Positions 1-11,326 are shown, counted from the stretch's first letter. The stretch is 64,000 bases of DNA from Echria macrotheca (GCA_030411725.1 MU839840.1:310001-374000); one strand, 5' to 3'. Made by a program: numbers and translations. Notes: a model not told the origin generated them from the letters alone.

Positions 1-1822
1 GAGGCGGGATCCTCTTGGGAATGGTCACGATCGCTCCCTTGGCGTGGATGACCTGTGTTACTTGGGAAGCCCGAAGGGATGTCCTCGTGGGCTGGGCAGC
101 CATGGCGACCTCGCAGATGATCGGCTCGTCCTCCTCATCCTCGTCTTCCTCCTCGTCGTCAGCATCCTCGTTGCGCTCGTCCTCGGGATAGTCACTAGAA
201 TCCTCAACAGTCGCCGGCACGTCGAGATGCTGTTCCTTGGGCTCGGAGTTGACCTTTGCGATGACCTCGGGGTTGGAAATCGGGGAAACAGTGGGTTCTG
301 GCGCAGGCTCTTCCTCCTCGATGGGCTGCGGGCTGAAGCGCTTAATCATGCTGGTATCGATTTTTGTGTAATCAATCTCATCGGGTTCCATGACCGTAGG
401 AAGCTTTTCACAATCTCGTCCGTCGTCACTATTCGCACGGCTGAAAGTTGTGCCCGCGGTGCTCGCCACGTCGGTTTGGGTATATGCGTCCGTCACAGCG
501 GTCGCCTGTGTCTTTGCCGACATGTAGCTGCCCCGGTTGCTTCTAGAGAGGAACGTGTCAACGCTCTGGCGATTGAAGCGGGAGTAGACGGGGCTAGTCG
601 GGCTGGGGCTGTACTCAAACTGCGTGCTCGTCGGTCGGTGCCGAGTACCAGCCTCCCTGATCTCGATGCCCGCCATTTCCAAACTGATAACACCAAACGG
701 GTCCGGGTCGTCGGCATCGGGGATTCCAAAGGGGGTTTTCGTCGCGGAAGCCGGAGAAGTTTTTGGCGTCTCAATGATGGCGTCGCCAGGGGCGGGTTGC
801 TGAGCCAGCACCGCGAGCAATGCCTTGTCGTAATCCGAACGGCCTTCGGCAGCCTTGATGACCTCGTATAGGGGTCGCATCTCGGGGATGCTCTTCGGAA
901 TGTTGCCGGCCAGGATGTCCAGGACGCCGACGTTGGAGCAGTAAAATCTTTCGTTTTCGTTGCCCCGCTCAGCCACCCATGATCCGTCCAAGGGCACCGG
1001 CTGATGTTTGCCCCTTGCTTTGACGTAAGTCAGGACGGTGTCGTCCAGTCCCTTCCATCTCATGTCCTGATCCGGCGACGCAACATCAATCAGAGGGCCA
1101 ACCGTGAGGTTGCAATCGACTCCAAGAGTAACTCTAGGTCGTGTGAATAGCTCGAGCGTGTGGACGCTGTTGATAACGAGGATGCAGTCGTAGATATCGA
1201 CTCCTATTACGAAACCGAGCGCGGCGGTGTGGAGTATTATTCCCGAAGGCGGCGACCACGTTCCATCGGCTTTCCTCGCCGTAATGAGGCCAGCTCCTCC
1301 AGATCCCGACATCCAAAGGCCCGACCGCATACATGAGAAGACTGCGAGTCCCACCGCATTCTGTATTATCCGTGGCGGAATCTTCTTGGTGACGTAGGTG
1401 GGAGCAGAGGCGTGTTCGTTCGGCGGTGCTGACTCGGACACCCCCGCCGTATCCTCAACGAGGAACCCATCAGCTGGAGAGAAGTTAGCTTCTGTGTACG
1501 TCTGATCGAGGGGCCAATGCTTACTGCAGAACGACTTTAATATCCTGGCGGCCTTGTCGCATTCTTTGTCGAGCGTCGTCGGCCAATACGTCTCGCGACC
1601 ATAACTAGTGGGTTGTGCAGGCGTAGTCTTTGTGTTGAGACTGATTCGGGTCCCAGCCACGGTGATGCCTCCAGCCCATCCGAAGACTTTGTCGAGAGCC
1701 AAGGGCGTTCGTTTTGGTGCGGGGGAGGGTGGCGCAGGTGTGGTGGTTGGCGTCGTGGTAATGTTGTTGTTGTTTGTCTTTGACCGGTCCCATGACGGGA
1801 GCAAAGACGAGACGCGCTGCAT
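1..1822 (-). CDS. SYLF (Ysc84/DUF500) domain protein, 3' end cut by window edge
   Basis: The reverse strand is open without a stop from an ATG at 1822 to the left edge, giving about 607 codons with no intron needed. A short N-terminus (MQRVSSLLPSWDRS, then a Pro/Thr-rich stretch) leads into a SYLF domain at roughly residues 75-250. Readable there are WPTTLDKECDKAARIL, GSGGAGLITARKADGTWSPP and LGVDCNLTVGPL, typical of lipid- and actin-binding Ysc84/SH3YL1 proteins that act at cortical actin patches in endocytosis. The C-terminal half is low-complexity, Ser/Pro/Glu-rich, with a run of about 20 mostly acidic residues near 120-180. No SH3 domain is visible, but the true C-terminus lies outside the window. 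The family call rests on several conserved blocks; the endocytic role is inferred from the family. Confidence 0.85.
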   Translation of the reverse strand, partial: MQRVSSLLPSWDRSKTNNNNITTTPTTTPAPPSPAPKRTPLALDKVFGWAGGITVAGTRISLNTKTTPAQPTSYGRETYWPTTLDKECDKAARILKSFCSKHWPLDQTYTEANFSPADGFLVEDTAGVSESAPPNEHASAPTYVTKKIPPRIIQNAVGLAVFSCMRSGLWMSGSGGAGLITARKADGTWSPPSGIILHTAALGFVIGVDIYDCILVINSVHTLELFTRPRVTLGVDCNLTVGPLIDVASPDQDMRWKGLDDTVLTYVKARGKHQPVPLDGSWVAERGNENERFYCSNVGVLDILAGNIPKSIPEMRPLYEVIKAAEGRSDYDKALLAVLAQQPAPGDAIIETPKTSPASATKTPFGIPDADDPDPFGVISLEMAGIEIREAGTRHRPTSTQFEYSPSPTSPVYSRFNRQSVDTFLSRSNRGSYMSAKTQATAVTDAYTQTDVASTAGTTFSRANSDDGRDCEKLPTVMEPDEIDYTKIDTSMIKRFSPQPIEEEEPAPEPTVSPISNPEVIAKVNSEPKEQHLDVPATVEDSSDYPEDERNEDADDEEEDEDEEDEPIICEVAMAAQPTRTSLRASQVTQVIHAKGAIVTIPKRIPP

Positions 1823-4800
1823 GGCGGACTCGCGCACGGCGGACTCGACTCACCAGGTCGAGTCGATGTGCAGATGGTGAGGCCGGGCGGCGAGGTGGAG
1901 AAGATGACGAGAGGCAAATGGGAGGAGGAGGAGTTGCAAGCGTTTTTCAACCAGGCCGAAGCAGGTCGAGCCAGCGAGCGCCCAGTCGCATGCAGACCGG
2001 GATAGCCCCGGCTCCAGTCAGCCCCTGCGGATACCGGGCAAGCCTGGCTTTGGTGGGGTGAGCGGGCACCGCACCACCCTCTTTCTCTCTTTTGCTGGCC
2101 CGAGTGACGTGGGCGCTGATCACGCCCACACCCGAGCGCACTCACAGAGACTGATCAGAGTGTGCTCGCCGTGCCGCGAGACGGGTGGCAGGGGCCTTGA
2201 CGTTCGCAGCCGGCCAAGAGCACCGAATGGTTGGATTCCGTCGCTGCAACCCTCTCGCATCGGGCTCGCGCAGCTCACAGGGCGAACCGTCAGCAGCGCT
2301 TGCGAAGGACCCCGCAACTCGATGATGTGCTTGTCGTCTGCGTGCCTGAGCGTAAATGAAGCGGCCTGATTGATTTTAATATGAGCATGCCAGGCATTGA
2401 GCCCATCAGCAAGGATACGCTCCAGCAAACGCGTACCGGGACAACCGGCTGTGCCTGGATTTTTGGCGACCTTGGTGCCGATCGGCGACGAACAAAATGC
2501 GTCGGACGCCCCGGCCAAAGACCGGTTGGTGCAGGGAGCAGGGGCGACTGTGTCAGCTGGGCGCCAGGACAGTGTTGAATTGCGAAAAAAAGAAATTCAA
2601 ATCCACCAGAAGAAAGAAATCGATGTGCGCAAGCGCATCAGCTGAGCTCAAACTCGAAAGGTTCCTCGGTAGCGTGGGGAAGACGGCCGCGTTGTCCCCA
2701 ACATTGGAGCCCGCGACAAGGACGTCGCTGGGAGCCGTGGAATGAAATGGCGTAACAGCAGCAGAAGAACAAGCGAGTTGCACTCGGGATGGGGAGTTCG
2801 GGCTTGGAAGGCTCCAATAAATCTCAGCTGGGTCGATATGTCTGGTAAACCTAGGCTCCGCTTCTCAGCTCGAGTCTATTTCCAGGAACAAACTTCAATG
2901 GCAGTTATCATCGGCCGGGCTGGGCCTTTCCTTCTTCGGAGAACTGTAGAAATTTTCTTTGTTTTGACCTTGAACAACAATTTCAGACGCAATGGATCCT
3001 CGTCAAATCCGGTTATCCTCCGGCCTCGCGCTGCTTCCCTTGCCCTGCCGCCCTATATTGCAACGCTGATATACCGTGCCAAACTGGCTCCCGACGCCGG
3101 GCTTGGATTTGTGTGGGCACGGTGATGGCAGGCAAAGGGTGCTCCAGCCACTTTATACCGGTGGGGCCTCGGTAGCACCGGTAGTGGTGAGGGCCGCCAA
3201 GTCGATTTTGACAGACCCTGGCCTGCCCAGATCAGCTCACATCATGGCGTCATGCTTCGAGATGGGCGGGTCAACGGCCATGAAACTTGCCAATTCATTT
3301 TAAACTTCAGGGTTTGCAGGTTTGTCTCCATCATCTGCCAACATCTCGAGTTCTCAACGACTCCCCAATCCATTGGCCGAGGGAAAAGGAGGTCGGCGCA
3401 AGCAATGCAGCTTGCCGGTGTCAAGAACTCCAATCCATGGCGGGGTAGTTCGCGACACACACCAACGACATGCTCACACTCTCGTCGCTGATAGGCTGTG
3501 GTCAGTCTGCACTGCATTCTCCACCGAGTGTGATGGTTCTCCTTTTCAACACAGCACAGGTATGGAGTAGTGGAGGTCGCCCTACCATCCACGGCGTTGC
3601 GCCCAACGTGAGCATCAGCGACCACATCCGCAGTCGCACAAGATGTCAACCCGAGACATGCTCGCTGTGTCACAGACGGAAGGCTTGTAAATTGGACCGC
3701 GGCCGAAAAAAAAGCCCCCCCGAAAAAATCAATGCATGACACGGCGGCTTGTCAACCCCCGCCGCCACCAAGGTCGCCGATGGCTTCCCCGTGTGGCGTT
3801 CCGGTGATCGAGGGGTCCGGATTTTCTTTTTATCGGCGCGATTCACCTTCCTATCGATGAATCATGAACATAAAACCAACGATCCCGCTCAGGAGAGGAC
3901 GGGATCCTGTATCGGTACGAAGAAAAAAAAAGAGCCTCCGCGATAAAAAAGAAAGGGTGCTAGACAATGTCTCACCCCTCCTGTCTGGAGTCGGAACAAA
4001 GTCTGCGTCGGTGTCTGACCAACAGCGTATCTAGACTCCAGACCCCGCTGGGAATACAGTTGAAGAGTCTGCACGCAAGCTAAAACCCGAGCCCCCCCTG
4101 GGCAAGGCATTTGGTTCAGGGGATGGGAACTTTTAAGTCATTGGGCATGGGTGAGGGCAGAGACGAAGAGACATCGCTCGCTCCCTATCTGTGAGAAAGT
4201 AATCCAGCGGGACCTACTCAAGCCGAATCAATCCTGTCCTGTGGGCAAGTATTCAGCTAGATTCCTGGAACACGCTGATGTATCAAGGCAGAAGCCCATG
4301 AACATTGGTGGTCGGATTCTCCAACCGTCCCGGTCTGTATCCATTCTCTTTTAAATCGAGAAGAAGTGCTGGAAAAAAACATATGACGTTCGGCACTAAA
4401 TCTTAAACTACGTCCTGATTTTGGGACTATATGGCGACGCTTTATACTCTAGCCCCTTGAGGGGGCCATGAGAACATGCACCATGATACATATCTTGTAG
4501 ACTAAAAACCTCGTAGAAAGATTCGGGTTCTCAGTCACCCACCCCGTCTTTCACAGAACTATCTAGGTAAGCTACATGTATGTATGAACTGGCTCTTCCG
4601 CAGATCATAAATGCTTCATCATCATGCCAACGAACCCTTGTCTCTCTCTCTGTGTCCCATTTTCTTCCGTTTCTCAGGCGCCCACAGCTCTACCAACAAG
4701 ACTAGGAGGCCCGAAGTCCACTCCTTTCCAGCCTTATAGGACCTACCCTGAACCCCGGACGGAGCTCGACAATAACCCGACAGCGAAGCAAGATCTGCTG

Positions 4801-5569
4801 AAGGCAATAACTACATATATCTAGCCAGCTACCTACCTAGGGACATACGAACCAAAAGCGACGCCATAAATCACACCAGATTCTCGGTGTATGATTGACG
4901 TTGTCCGAGAATAGACATAAATCGTATGAACATTAATAAGAATAAAAATACACCGATCGAGATGGGAATATGAGGCAATGAGAAAACAGAAATGGTTGCC
5001 GACTACTCACGGGACTGTAAAGACAGAACTCGTCGGGTTTCTGCCGCACAGATCTCATCACACCCAACCAACCCCTCGTTGAAAAAGAAGTGGACAAAAT
5101 AAAAAAGGAAGGTGGAAAAAAATAAACAGGTTCATGCGTACAAGTGGCACATACATACATACCCCCTCTTCTGTCAGCCGCTTTCTGACTGACTCCTCAA
5201 CGACGAATCCCAAAGACGCCGTGGGATACGCCGGTCTGATTCCCCCCACACACTCGAACCAAAACATGTGAACGGCAAAAGGAAGCTAAATCAACAAAAC
5301 TAAACTCTGTTCATCTCTCTTCATCGCCGACAATTGCTTGCAGTCTATCTAATCTTTTAGAAACCTTGCGCCAAAAGCTAGCTAGCCGTCTAGACCTAGC
5401 CGATGCATCGTCTCATCAGGAACAACCCCGTTAAACGTTTCCACCTCGTCCTCGTGATAATATATCGCCGCCGCCGCAGCTGGGCATATTTACAAAGAGG
5501 AGTGAGCATACTGTGGTAACTGCTCAACAAAAGCCAATAACAAACTGTATGTGTGTCTCTTCCTCCCAT
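1823..5569. other. intergenic, 3.7 kb, no supported gene
   Basis: This space separates the 5' end of the SYLF gene from the 3' end of the F-box gene. Open frames here are short (at most about 200 codons) and have shadow-like composition rich in Arg, Ser, Pro and His. The part from about 4350 to 5500 is more AT-rich and may include the 3' untranslated region of the F-box gene. No tRNA, repeat array or coding domain could be recognised. Confidence 0.5.
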
Positions 5570-6859
5570 TCACTCGTCGACATCGGCAACTGTGAGCGTG
5601 GGATAGCAACCACCCTGGACGAGATACTTCTCCAGAGCAAGACTGTCTATAGTCCTGCGCGTCCGCGGCTTCGTCGCAATGTCGGCCCAGTTGTCGTCTG
5701 TGATGGCATGGAACTTGTAAAGTTCCCGCGAACTGGTCAAGATGTCGCCGGCCTCGATGTCCCCTTCCAAGTGGAACCGCTTGAGCTTGGGCAGTTTGCC
5801 CTGGAGCGACATGAACAGCGACCGAAAGGTCCCCTCGTGCAGATGCACGCCGCCGATGCTCAGCTCGTGCGGCTTGGCGAGACCTCTCCCGCCCAGTCGG
5901 AGTCGCTCCAGGGTCCCCCCGTGACGCACCAAAAAGGCACGCAGGTCGTCCTCGGCGCATGTAACACCCTCGAGCTTCAGGTCTGTCAGCTTCGTGTAGG
6001 TGAAGTCCCCCAGCAGCGCGCGGAACGAGAGCCTGAACTTCTCCTGCGGGGCGTGGTATGCCTGCACGCCCAGGCGGAGATGAGTCAGATTGGGCGAGAA
6101 CTGGAGGACGTGGCCGAGACCGTTGATGGCACGGGCGCGGGCACCGGGGAGAAGGTTGTGCGGCGGATCCAACACGAAGTCCAGCCTGGACAGACTGGCA
6201 AAGGATCGAGCACAGTCGAACCAGTGTCGACGGTCGTCGGCGAGACGAAAAATCTCGAGCGGCAGCTGGTCGATGATGAGCGACTCCAGTTGGACATGGC
6301 GGATGGCGGACACGATGGCATTCATGTTCTTGCACGCCTGTACCCTGTCCCTTTTCCTGCAGTTCCGCACCAGGAAGGCCTCCTTGAGGACCTCGATGTC
6401 ATACGGGCATTTGGTGTAGGTAATCTCCAACTCCTTCAAGCTAGGCAAGTGTCTGAACGTCTCCTCCACCATGGTCGACCGAGTATGGAAGGGGGGAAAG
6501 TGGCGGCTCTGCTCCTCCAGCTCGTAGAACCTGATCCACGCATCCTGCAGAATATCATGGCGCTTCTCGGGCTCTTCGAGCCAGTGCTGGAAGAACGAGA
6601 CGTTTCGGGCGCTGTACTCGTCGACCTTGGAGAAGTTGAGCGTGACGGAGCGGATGCTGCCACTCAGCCGGGCGTGGCGGGAGATGGAATGGAGAGTTCT
6701 GATGTCGTCTTTCCACTCGACGGCCGTGAAATGGGGTGGCAGCAGATAGTCGTAGCCGATGTCTGCGAGCCTTCTCGACACTAGCCGAAGCGTCCTCGCC
6801 GCGGGGGCATCACAGTAGTCGAATATCAGGCGGACCAGCTCGACAGGCAGCAGATCCAT
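5570..6859 (-). CDS. F-box / leucine-rich-like protein
   Basis: Intronless frame of 429 residues. The N-terminus (MDLLPVELVRLIFDYCD followed by RTLRLVSRRLADIGY) is an F-box, the SKP1-binding helix bundle that makes a protein a substrate adaptor of SCF ubiquitin ligases. The remainder is Leu-rich with LRR-like segments (LPSLKELEITYT, FSPNLTHLRLG, LTDLKLEGV, GTLERLRLGGRGL, LPKLKRFHLEG), the usual fungal F-box plus degenerate LRR layout. The substrate cannot be predicted. The cullin scaffold of such complexes (CUL1) is also in this window at 34.5-37.1 kb, though not adjacent. The ATG at 6859 is chosen because the F-box starts immediately after it. A 423-codon open frame on the opposite strand is a codon-bias shadow. 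Confidence 0.85.
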   Translation of the reverse strand: MDLLPVELVRLIFDYCDAPAARTLRLVSRRLADIGYDYLLPPHFTAVEWKDDIRTLHSISRHARLSGSIRSVTLNFSKVDEYSARNVSFFQHWLEEPEKRHDILQDAWIRFYELEEQSRHFPPFHTRSTMVEETFRHLPSLKELEITYTKCPYDIEVLKEAFLVRNCRKRDRVQACKNMNAIVSAIRHVQLESLIIDQLPLEIFRLADDRRHWFDCARSFASLSRLDFVLDPPHNLLPGARARAINGLGHVLQFSPNLTHLRLGVQAYHAPQEKFRLSFRALLGDFTYTKLTDLKLEGVTCAEDDLRAFLVRHGGTLERLRLGGRGLAKPHELSIGGVHLHEGTFRSLFMSLQGKLPKLKRFHLEGDIEAGDILTSSRELYKFHAITDDNWADIATKPRTRRTIDSLALEKYLVQGGCYPTLTVADVDE

Positions 6860-7269
6860 GCTGTCGAGAGGGCGGCAACAAAGGAAGCGCGGGAGAGGTC
6901 CGACAGCAGAACCGGACCAGCCTCCACGGCGACGGAAGAAGACGGGGATGGGGGGAAAGACAGAAGGAGATTCGGGCGGAAAGACGGCCGTAATATACGA
7001 CGGGGAGCAATGGGAGGGAAGGAGAGGTCGGGCAGTGACTGGTGGCTGACAAAGGTCACCAGCTGCCTACAACCAGAGAGACTTAGCCTGACTGCAGCCA
7101 GCGGTCTGCGTCGTGTGAGTGGTGGCCGGGGCCCAGGGGCCTGCTGTCCGCCTCCTCGGCACGGATTTGGATTTTGCCTTTCTAGTACACTGCATGCTGT
7201 CCGGGTTGCAAATGACAAAATGACAAAAGTCGGAGCTGGCTGGCAGCGTTTGGGGCAAGAAGTCGGTGA

Positions 7270-8760
7270 GCTTAAGACAAGGGCCCAAGGCACAACGCAC
7301 ACAATCCAAGAGCCCTACCCATCCGAGGCAGGGGATCGGGCGCATTAGCGGCACTCTGCAGCCTTTGCTGCTCGAACCCAGCTGCAAGCCACGACAGGTA
7401 CACATGCAATCCTCTCGGCCCAGCTGGATTCCCGCCTACCGTGGGTCGCCGGCGTCGTTGGTACCAGAAGTCTGGAAGGCGGTGTGGGATGACGGTCCCG
7501 CTAGAAGCACTGTGGACGACGGCCAGGTCCCCGGCTCCCTGTTTTAGAAACTCGTGCGGGACGTTGGCCACGACTGACATGGTCCTGTGCCCGGCCAGTG
7601 AGGGCTCGAGCAGCCGAAGAGTCATTACCACGTGAAGCGCTGGCAATGTGTGTTGGGAGCCGGTGCCGCGTCTGTTGAGCCATGTCGTCGATGTCTGTGA
7701 TCTGGGTTTCGCTGCCCGGCAGAACGAGGGGCCTCACCGACTTCTGCTATGGGGTACGGAGGGGTCCAAGGTGGGATACTTTGCTGACGCGAGACCCATT
7801 CAACCACTCCGATAGCAGCAGTGTGCCCGCCCCGCTGAAAACAAATCATAAATGGCCGAGTCCAACACTCACGAGCGACACAGAACCAAAGACAACAGTA
7901 GCGAAACAGGCGGAACGAGGTATCACTGTCGGCCGAGAGCGACGATGAGGTGGGCGGTGGGGGTACCCGCCCACTTGCCAATCCGGTCCAACAGACCCGA
8001 TGACCGGGGTCCTTCACCGCGACTTCGTGCGGGGCTTGACCGTCAAAGCGTTGAAGGTGAAGGCAAAAAGACGACCCCAACAAGCGGAAGGCAGAGCGTT
8101 GCCTTTTTGTGACAGCGCCATCGTCCTGCATCTGGGACCGCAGATGGGAGCAAACGCCCAACCAGCGCCGAACAGCAGTTTGTCTCATCGACCCACCGCC
8201 AGCACTCGATTCGCCCGCTGTTCGGCAGCCGGATACATGGCTCCAGCGAGTGCTGATCTGCGGCGTGTGCTGTTCAGAGAGAAAAACTCGTACCAAGAAC
8301 TGCCGGTGTCGAAGGTCAGCACAACCTTCTCGAAGCTTTCTTTCATCCCGGATGTCATCCCGCGCCGGCCGAACCACGCCTGTGCCGAAAATCCAATACG
8401 CACTGGATCCCGTGTTTCTGCAGCACAAATTCCCGGTTCGATGTCCGCCTCGTCTGTGTCGATGAAGTTTCCACCATGTCTCTTGCGAGACAGAGTTCGG
8501 AGCTGTTGAATATGAGGGAAAGTTTATAGCACTTTGAAGCTCAACTCGCCGCTTTCTTTGACATGGATGCAGCCGTCTGATGTGAAAGGGCGGGTGTACC
8601 AAAGTAAAGAACCAAGGCCTAGCCACTTGCCAGCTGCAGCCGTCAGCCCTGGTCCACACCGCCAGCTGAGGGATCCGGCAACAGCTGTCGGGCCGACAGC
8701 CCAGTCCAGCATCGAACGCCGAAGTCTCATCGTAGTCGTCATCCACGGTCGACACTGCCT
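7270..8760 (-). other. possible unrecognised or decayed gene on the minus strand
   Basis: No domain was recognised. On the reverse strand several stretches look protein-like but lie in different frames or are separated by stops. One runs from an ATG near 8730 through WCGPGLTAAAGKWLGLGSLLWY-like sequence to a stop near 8527. A second, about 8520-8190, reads DTDEADIEPG...KVVLTFDTGSSWYEFFSLN and ends at TGA. The same frame continues (LLFGAGWAFAPICG...LFAFTFNALTV) before another TGA near 8015. A third, about 7745-7450, carries SVRPLVLPGSETQITDIDDM and VVANVPHEFLKQGAGDLAVVHSASSG. A multi-exon gene could thread these pieces, but splice sites for a single product are not convincing, so this may be a relic or chance. 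The remaining sequence (6860-7270 and 8760-8888) is the flanking promoter space of the F-box and RBR genes. Confidence 0.25.
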
Positions 8761-8888
8761 GGTTTGTAGGCCTCGCGACATATCAGTGCATATCAGGCTG
8801 GAGATGGTGACATGCGCCATGCCTTCCGAATTACCAAGGACATAGTCGGAGTCCAGCATGCGTCCAAGGCCGTCACGCGGCATCCAAA

Positions 8889-10895
8889 ATGGGCTTGTCC
8901 AACCTGCTCGGCTCGTCGAGCGGGCGAAGCACAAACTCCAAGAACCTCACATCCCCAAGCATCGACTCTCTGGGCTCGGCAGCAGTTGACGATGGCGCAA
9001 AACTCGAATACATCTCGAACGAGGACCAGCTCGCACCGCCGTTCCCCGAACCGCCCGACCTGCGAGAACTCAACGCCTCCCTCGAAGCGCTCGCCGCCGT
9101 TTTCCCCGATATTCAGATCCAAGTGTTCCGCGAGATTCTCTCAAATTTCGATGGCGAATCTAGGCTGGCGGTAGTCGCGGACGCGCTCCTGAAGAACCGC
9201 ATGGGATGGGTCAAAGGCCGCTGGAAAGCGACGGAGCGCGATGGTTCCAAGGCGGACGAGGAGCTAGCGGTGCCTAAGAGCGAAAGCTTTAGAACCGATG
9301 ACTATAAAAAAGCAGTCAAAACACTAGCGTATCAGGAATTCCGAGGACTCTCGAAGTCTACGATCAATGCCGTTCTCGCCGAGTCAAACTATTCTTACCT
9401 CGAGGCACGCCGAGCCCTCGTCGACCTATCTTCCAAGTCGTGGCGCTACGCGATCGCATCATTTTTCTCTCGACGGAAAGCACTGGCCGAAACCGAACTC
9501 AAGACACATCCCCTCGTCATATGGCGGTCTACAGGCCGCGGATCGATTGAGCCCTGCCTGAAACCGACAGGGAGCGCCGAGTTGGACCGAGAACTCTACA
9601 CACAGCTCATCGCACCCATCATGGCACGCGAGAATGCCGAACGCGAACTAAACGATCACAAGTACGCTGTCGCTCTCAACAGCACCGAGGCGGAAGATGC
9701 CCAAATCACTCTCGAATGTGCGTGCTGTTTCGCCGACTACGCATTCGAGGAATTTACTTCCTGCACCACCGAAGGACACTTGATCTGCTTCCGATGTGTC
9801 CAGCATTCCATCTCGGAAGCCGTCTTCGGGCAAGGGTGGCAGCGGAGCATCGACAAGAACACCGGCGCCATGATATGTCCAGCGATGGACTCGGAGTGCC
9901 AAGGCCGTATCTCGCAGGACAATATGCTCCGAGCGATGATGGAACAAACCAAAGGCGCCGAGATAATGCACAAGCTCGAGCAACGTCTGGCCGAGCACAG
10001 CCTCATAGCTAGCAATGTGCCTCTCATATGCTGCCCGTTTTGCTCGTACGCCGAAATCGACGATGTCTACGAGCTGGAAGGTGGATCTCAGCGACAAGCA
10101 GCCAAGGTTCAACCTTGGTGGTACAAGAAGCTCTTCATTCCCATCCTTATCATTACAGCACCTTTCCCCTTGATAGCCGTGTCGGCTGCGATACTCATCT
10201 CGTCGATGTTTAACTTGGCACAGCTGCTTGACGATTACCTGGGGCCGCGGTATCGGGCGGCGCAGGCGCGCTTCAGGCGCAGACGTCGTGGTCTTCGGTT
10301 CCGTTGCGCGAATCCCGAGTGCCGTCGCGCATCGTGTCTCAGCTGCAGAAAAGAATGGGTTGACATCCACATCTGCAACGAGTCGGCCCTCGTGGCGCTG
10401 CGCACCCAGGTCGAGCAGGCCATGAGCCTCGCCATCAAGCGGGTCTGTCCTAAGTGCAACACGTCGTTCGTGAAGAATGCGGGCTGCAACAAGTTGACGT
10501 GCCCGTGCGGCTACAAGATGTGCTATGTCTGTCGCAAGGATATCGGGGCCACTGACGGCCCCGATGCCGGTTATCGACATTTTTGCGACCACTTCCGGCC
10601 CGAGGGTGACGGAACGCCGTGCAGCAAGTGCAACAAGTGCAACCTTTGGGAGACAGAGGACACGGATGCGGTGCTCAAGAAGGCCAAGGAGGAAGCCGAG
10701 AAGAAGTGGCTGGAGACGGAGGACCGGCAGCTGTCGGGCGCCGAGAAGACATACCTCGAGACCGGACTGGCGGTAAAACCAGAGATCATTGGCTTGGGGG
10801 GGCATCTGCGTCGTTGGAGGCTCCCGACTGGGGACGAATTCTTGGACTGGTTTGTAGAAGTTGTATATGCATTTTCACCCGGCAAGGTAGCATAG
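8889..10895 (+). CDS. RBR (RING-BRcat-Rcat) E3 ubiquitin ligase, RNF216/TRIAD3-like
   Basis: Intronless, 668 residues. A CUE-like ubiquitin-binding helix region lies at about 58-103. RING1 starts at C277 (CACCFADYAFEE...). The BRcat begins at C382/C385 (CCPFCSYAE) and resumes at C473 (CANPECRRASCLSC). The Rcat (RING2) starts at C520 with CPKC; C533 in NAGCNKLTC aligns with the catalytic cysteine that takes ubiquitin as a thioester. A HFCDHF motif follows, as in RNF216. The order and the RNF216-specific spacing make the assignment firm. Between C385 and C473 there are about 87 residues, including a hydrophobic segment at about 414-440 and a following Arg-rich stretch, where RNF216 has only about 14 residues. 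This suggests a membrane-anchored ligase; substrates are unknown. Confidence 0.92.
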   Translation: MGLSNLLGSSSGRSTNSKNLTSPSIDSLGSAAVDDGAKLEYISNEDQLAPPFPEPPDLRELNASLEALAAVFPDIQIQVFREILSNFDGESRLAVVADALLKNRMGWVKGRWKATERDGSKADEELAVPKSESFRTDDYKKAVKTLAYQEFRGLSKSTINAVLAESNYSYLEARRALVDLSSKSWRYAIASFFSRRKALAETELKTHPLVIWRSTGRGSIEPCLKPTGSAELDRELYTQLIAPIMARENAERELNDHKYAVALNSTEAEDAQITLECACCFADYAFEEFTSCTTEGHLICFRCVQHSISEAVFGQGWQRSIDKNTGAMICPAMDSECQGRISQDNMLRAMMEQTKGAEIMHKLEQRLAEHSLIASNVPLICCPFCSYAEIDDVYELEGGSQRQAAKVQPWWYKKLFIPILIITAPFPLIAVSAAILISSMFNLAQLLDDYLGPRYRAAQARFRRRRRGLRFRCANPECRRASCLSCRKEWVDIHICNESALVALRTQVEQAMSLAIKRVCPKCNTSFVKNAGCNKLTCPCGYKMCYVCRKDIGATDGPDAGYRHFCDHFRPEGDGTPCSKCNKCNLWETEDTDAVLKKAKEEAEKKWLETEDRQLSGAEKTYLETGLAVKPEIIGLGGHLRRWRLPTGDEFLDWFVEVVYAFSPGKVA

Positions 10896-11326
10896 CATGG
10901 AGAGCATGGGATAGGGTAGGGGCATGGTTAGGTTTCTAGGATAGTCATTGTGGTTATGGCTGTATTCATTGGGATTAAGTCTTGACGACTTGTACGAGTA
11001 TCCAAGTACTACAACTACTGTGTAGCGAAGCAAAATTCCAAGTTTCCAGAGAGACACCAAGACGGAGTCCTGGGCATTCAGGAGGCAGTGTTCACAGTGC
11101 AGTGTTCATAGTGGTTGCGCCTTTTCTGCACTGTTTGGCTTATGTCAGCTGGCGGGTTCCAAACTGCGACCGCCGACCGCAAGTGCAGCTGCGCGAGCTC
11201 TCCAAACTTCGCGACGCTAGCTTCCCCACGCGTCGAATTGGAATTTGTCGACGGCCACTTTACATCCCAACTCGCAGCGCTCCAACCAATTGCCAAGCCT
11301 GTCAACGCCAACCCATCACCGCTGCG
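10896..11326. other. intergenic, RBR ligase 3' end / ARP9 leader
   Basis: 431 bases between two genes on the same strand. It must hold the 3' end of the ligase transcript and the promoter and 5' leader of ARP9. No TATA box or other specific site is evident. Confidence 0.4.

Noticed and set aside
44..871. 275-codon plus-strand open frame with hydrophobic start
   Set aside because: Antisense to the SYLF gene; the apparent Val/Leu-rich membrane stretch is the complement of its acidic Glu/Asp run.
3470..3739. Short frame ending CSLCHRRKACKLDRGRKK, resembling a Zn2Cys6 zinc cluster
   Set aside because: Cysteine spacing (CX2CX5C) and number do not fit the six-cysteine cluster; no supporting flanking sequence.
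5513..6784. 423-codon plus-strand open frame
   Set aside because: Exactly antisense to the F-box gene; long shadow frames are common opposite GC-biased codons, and no domain is seen.
8330..8370. DTGSS motif suggesting an aspartic protease
   Set aside because: No second Asp-Thr/Ser-Gly motif, no flap sequence and stops nearby; a chance match to a five-residue motif.
9648..10805. 385-codon minus-strand frame
   Set aside because: Antisense shadow of the RBR ligase gene.
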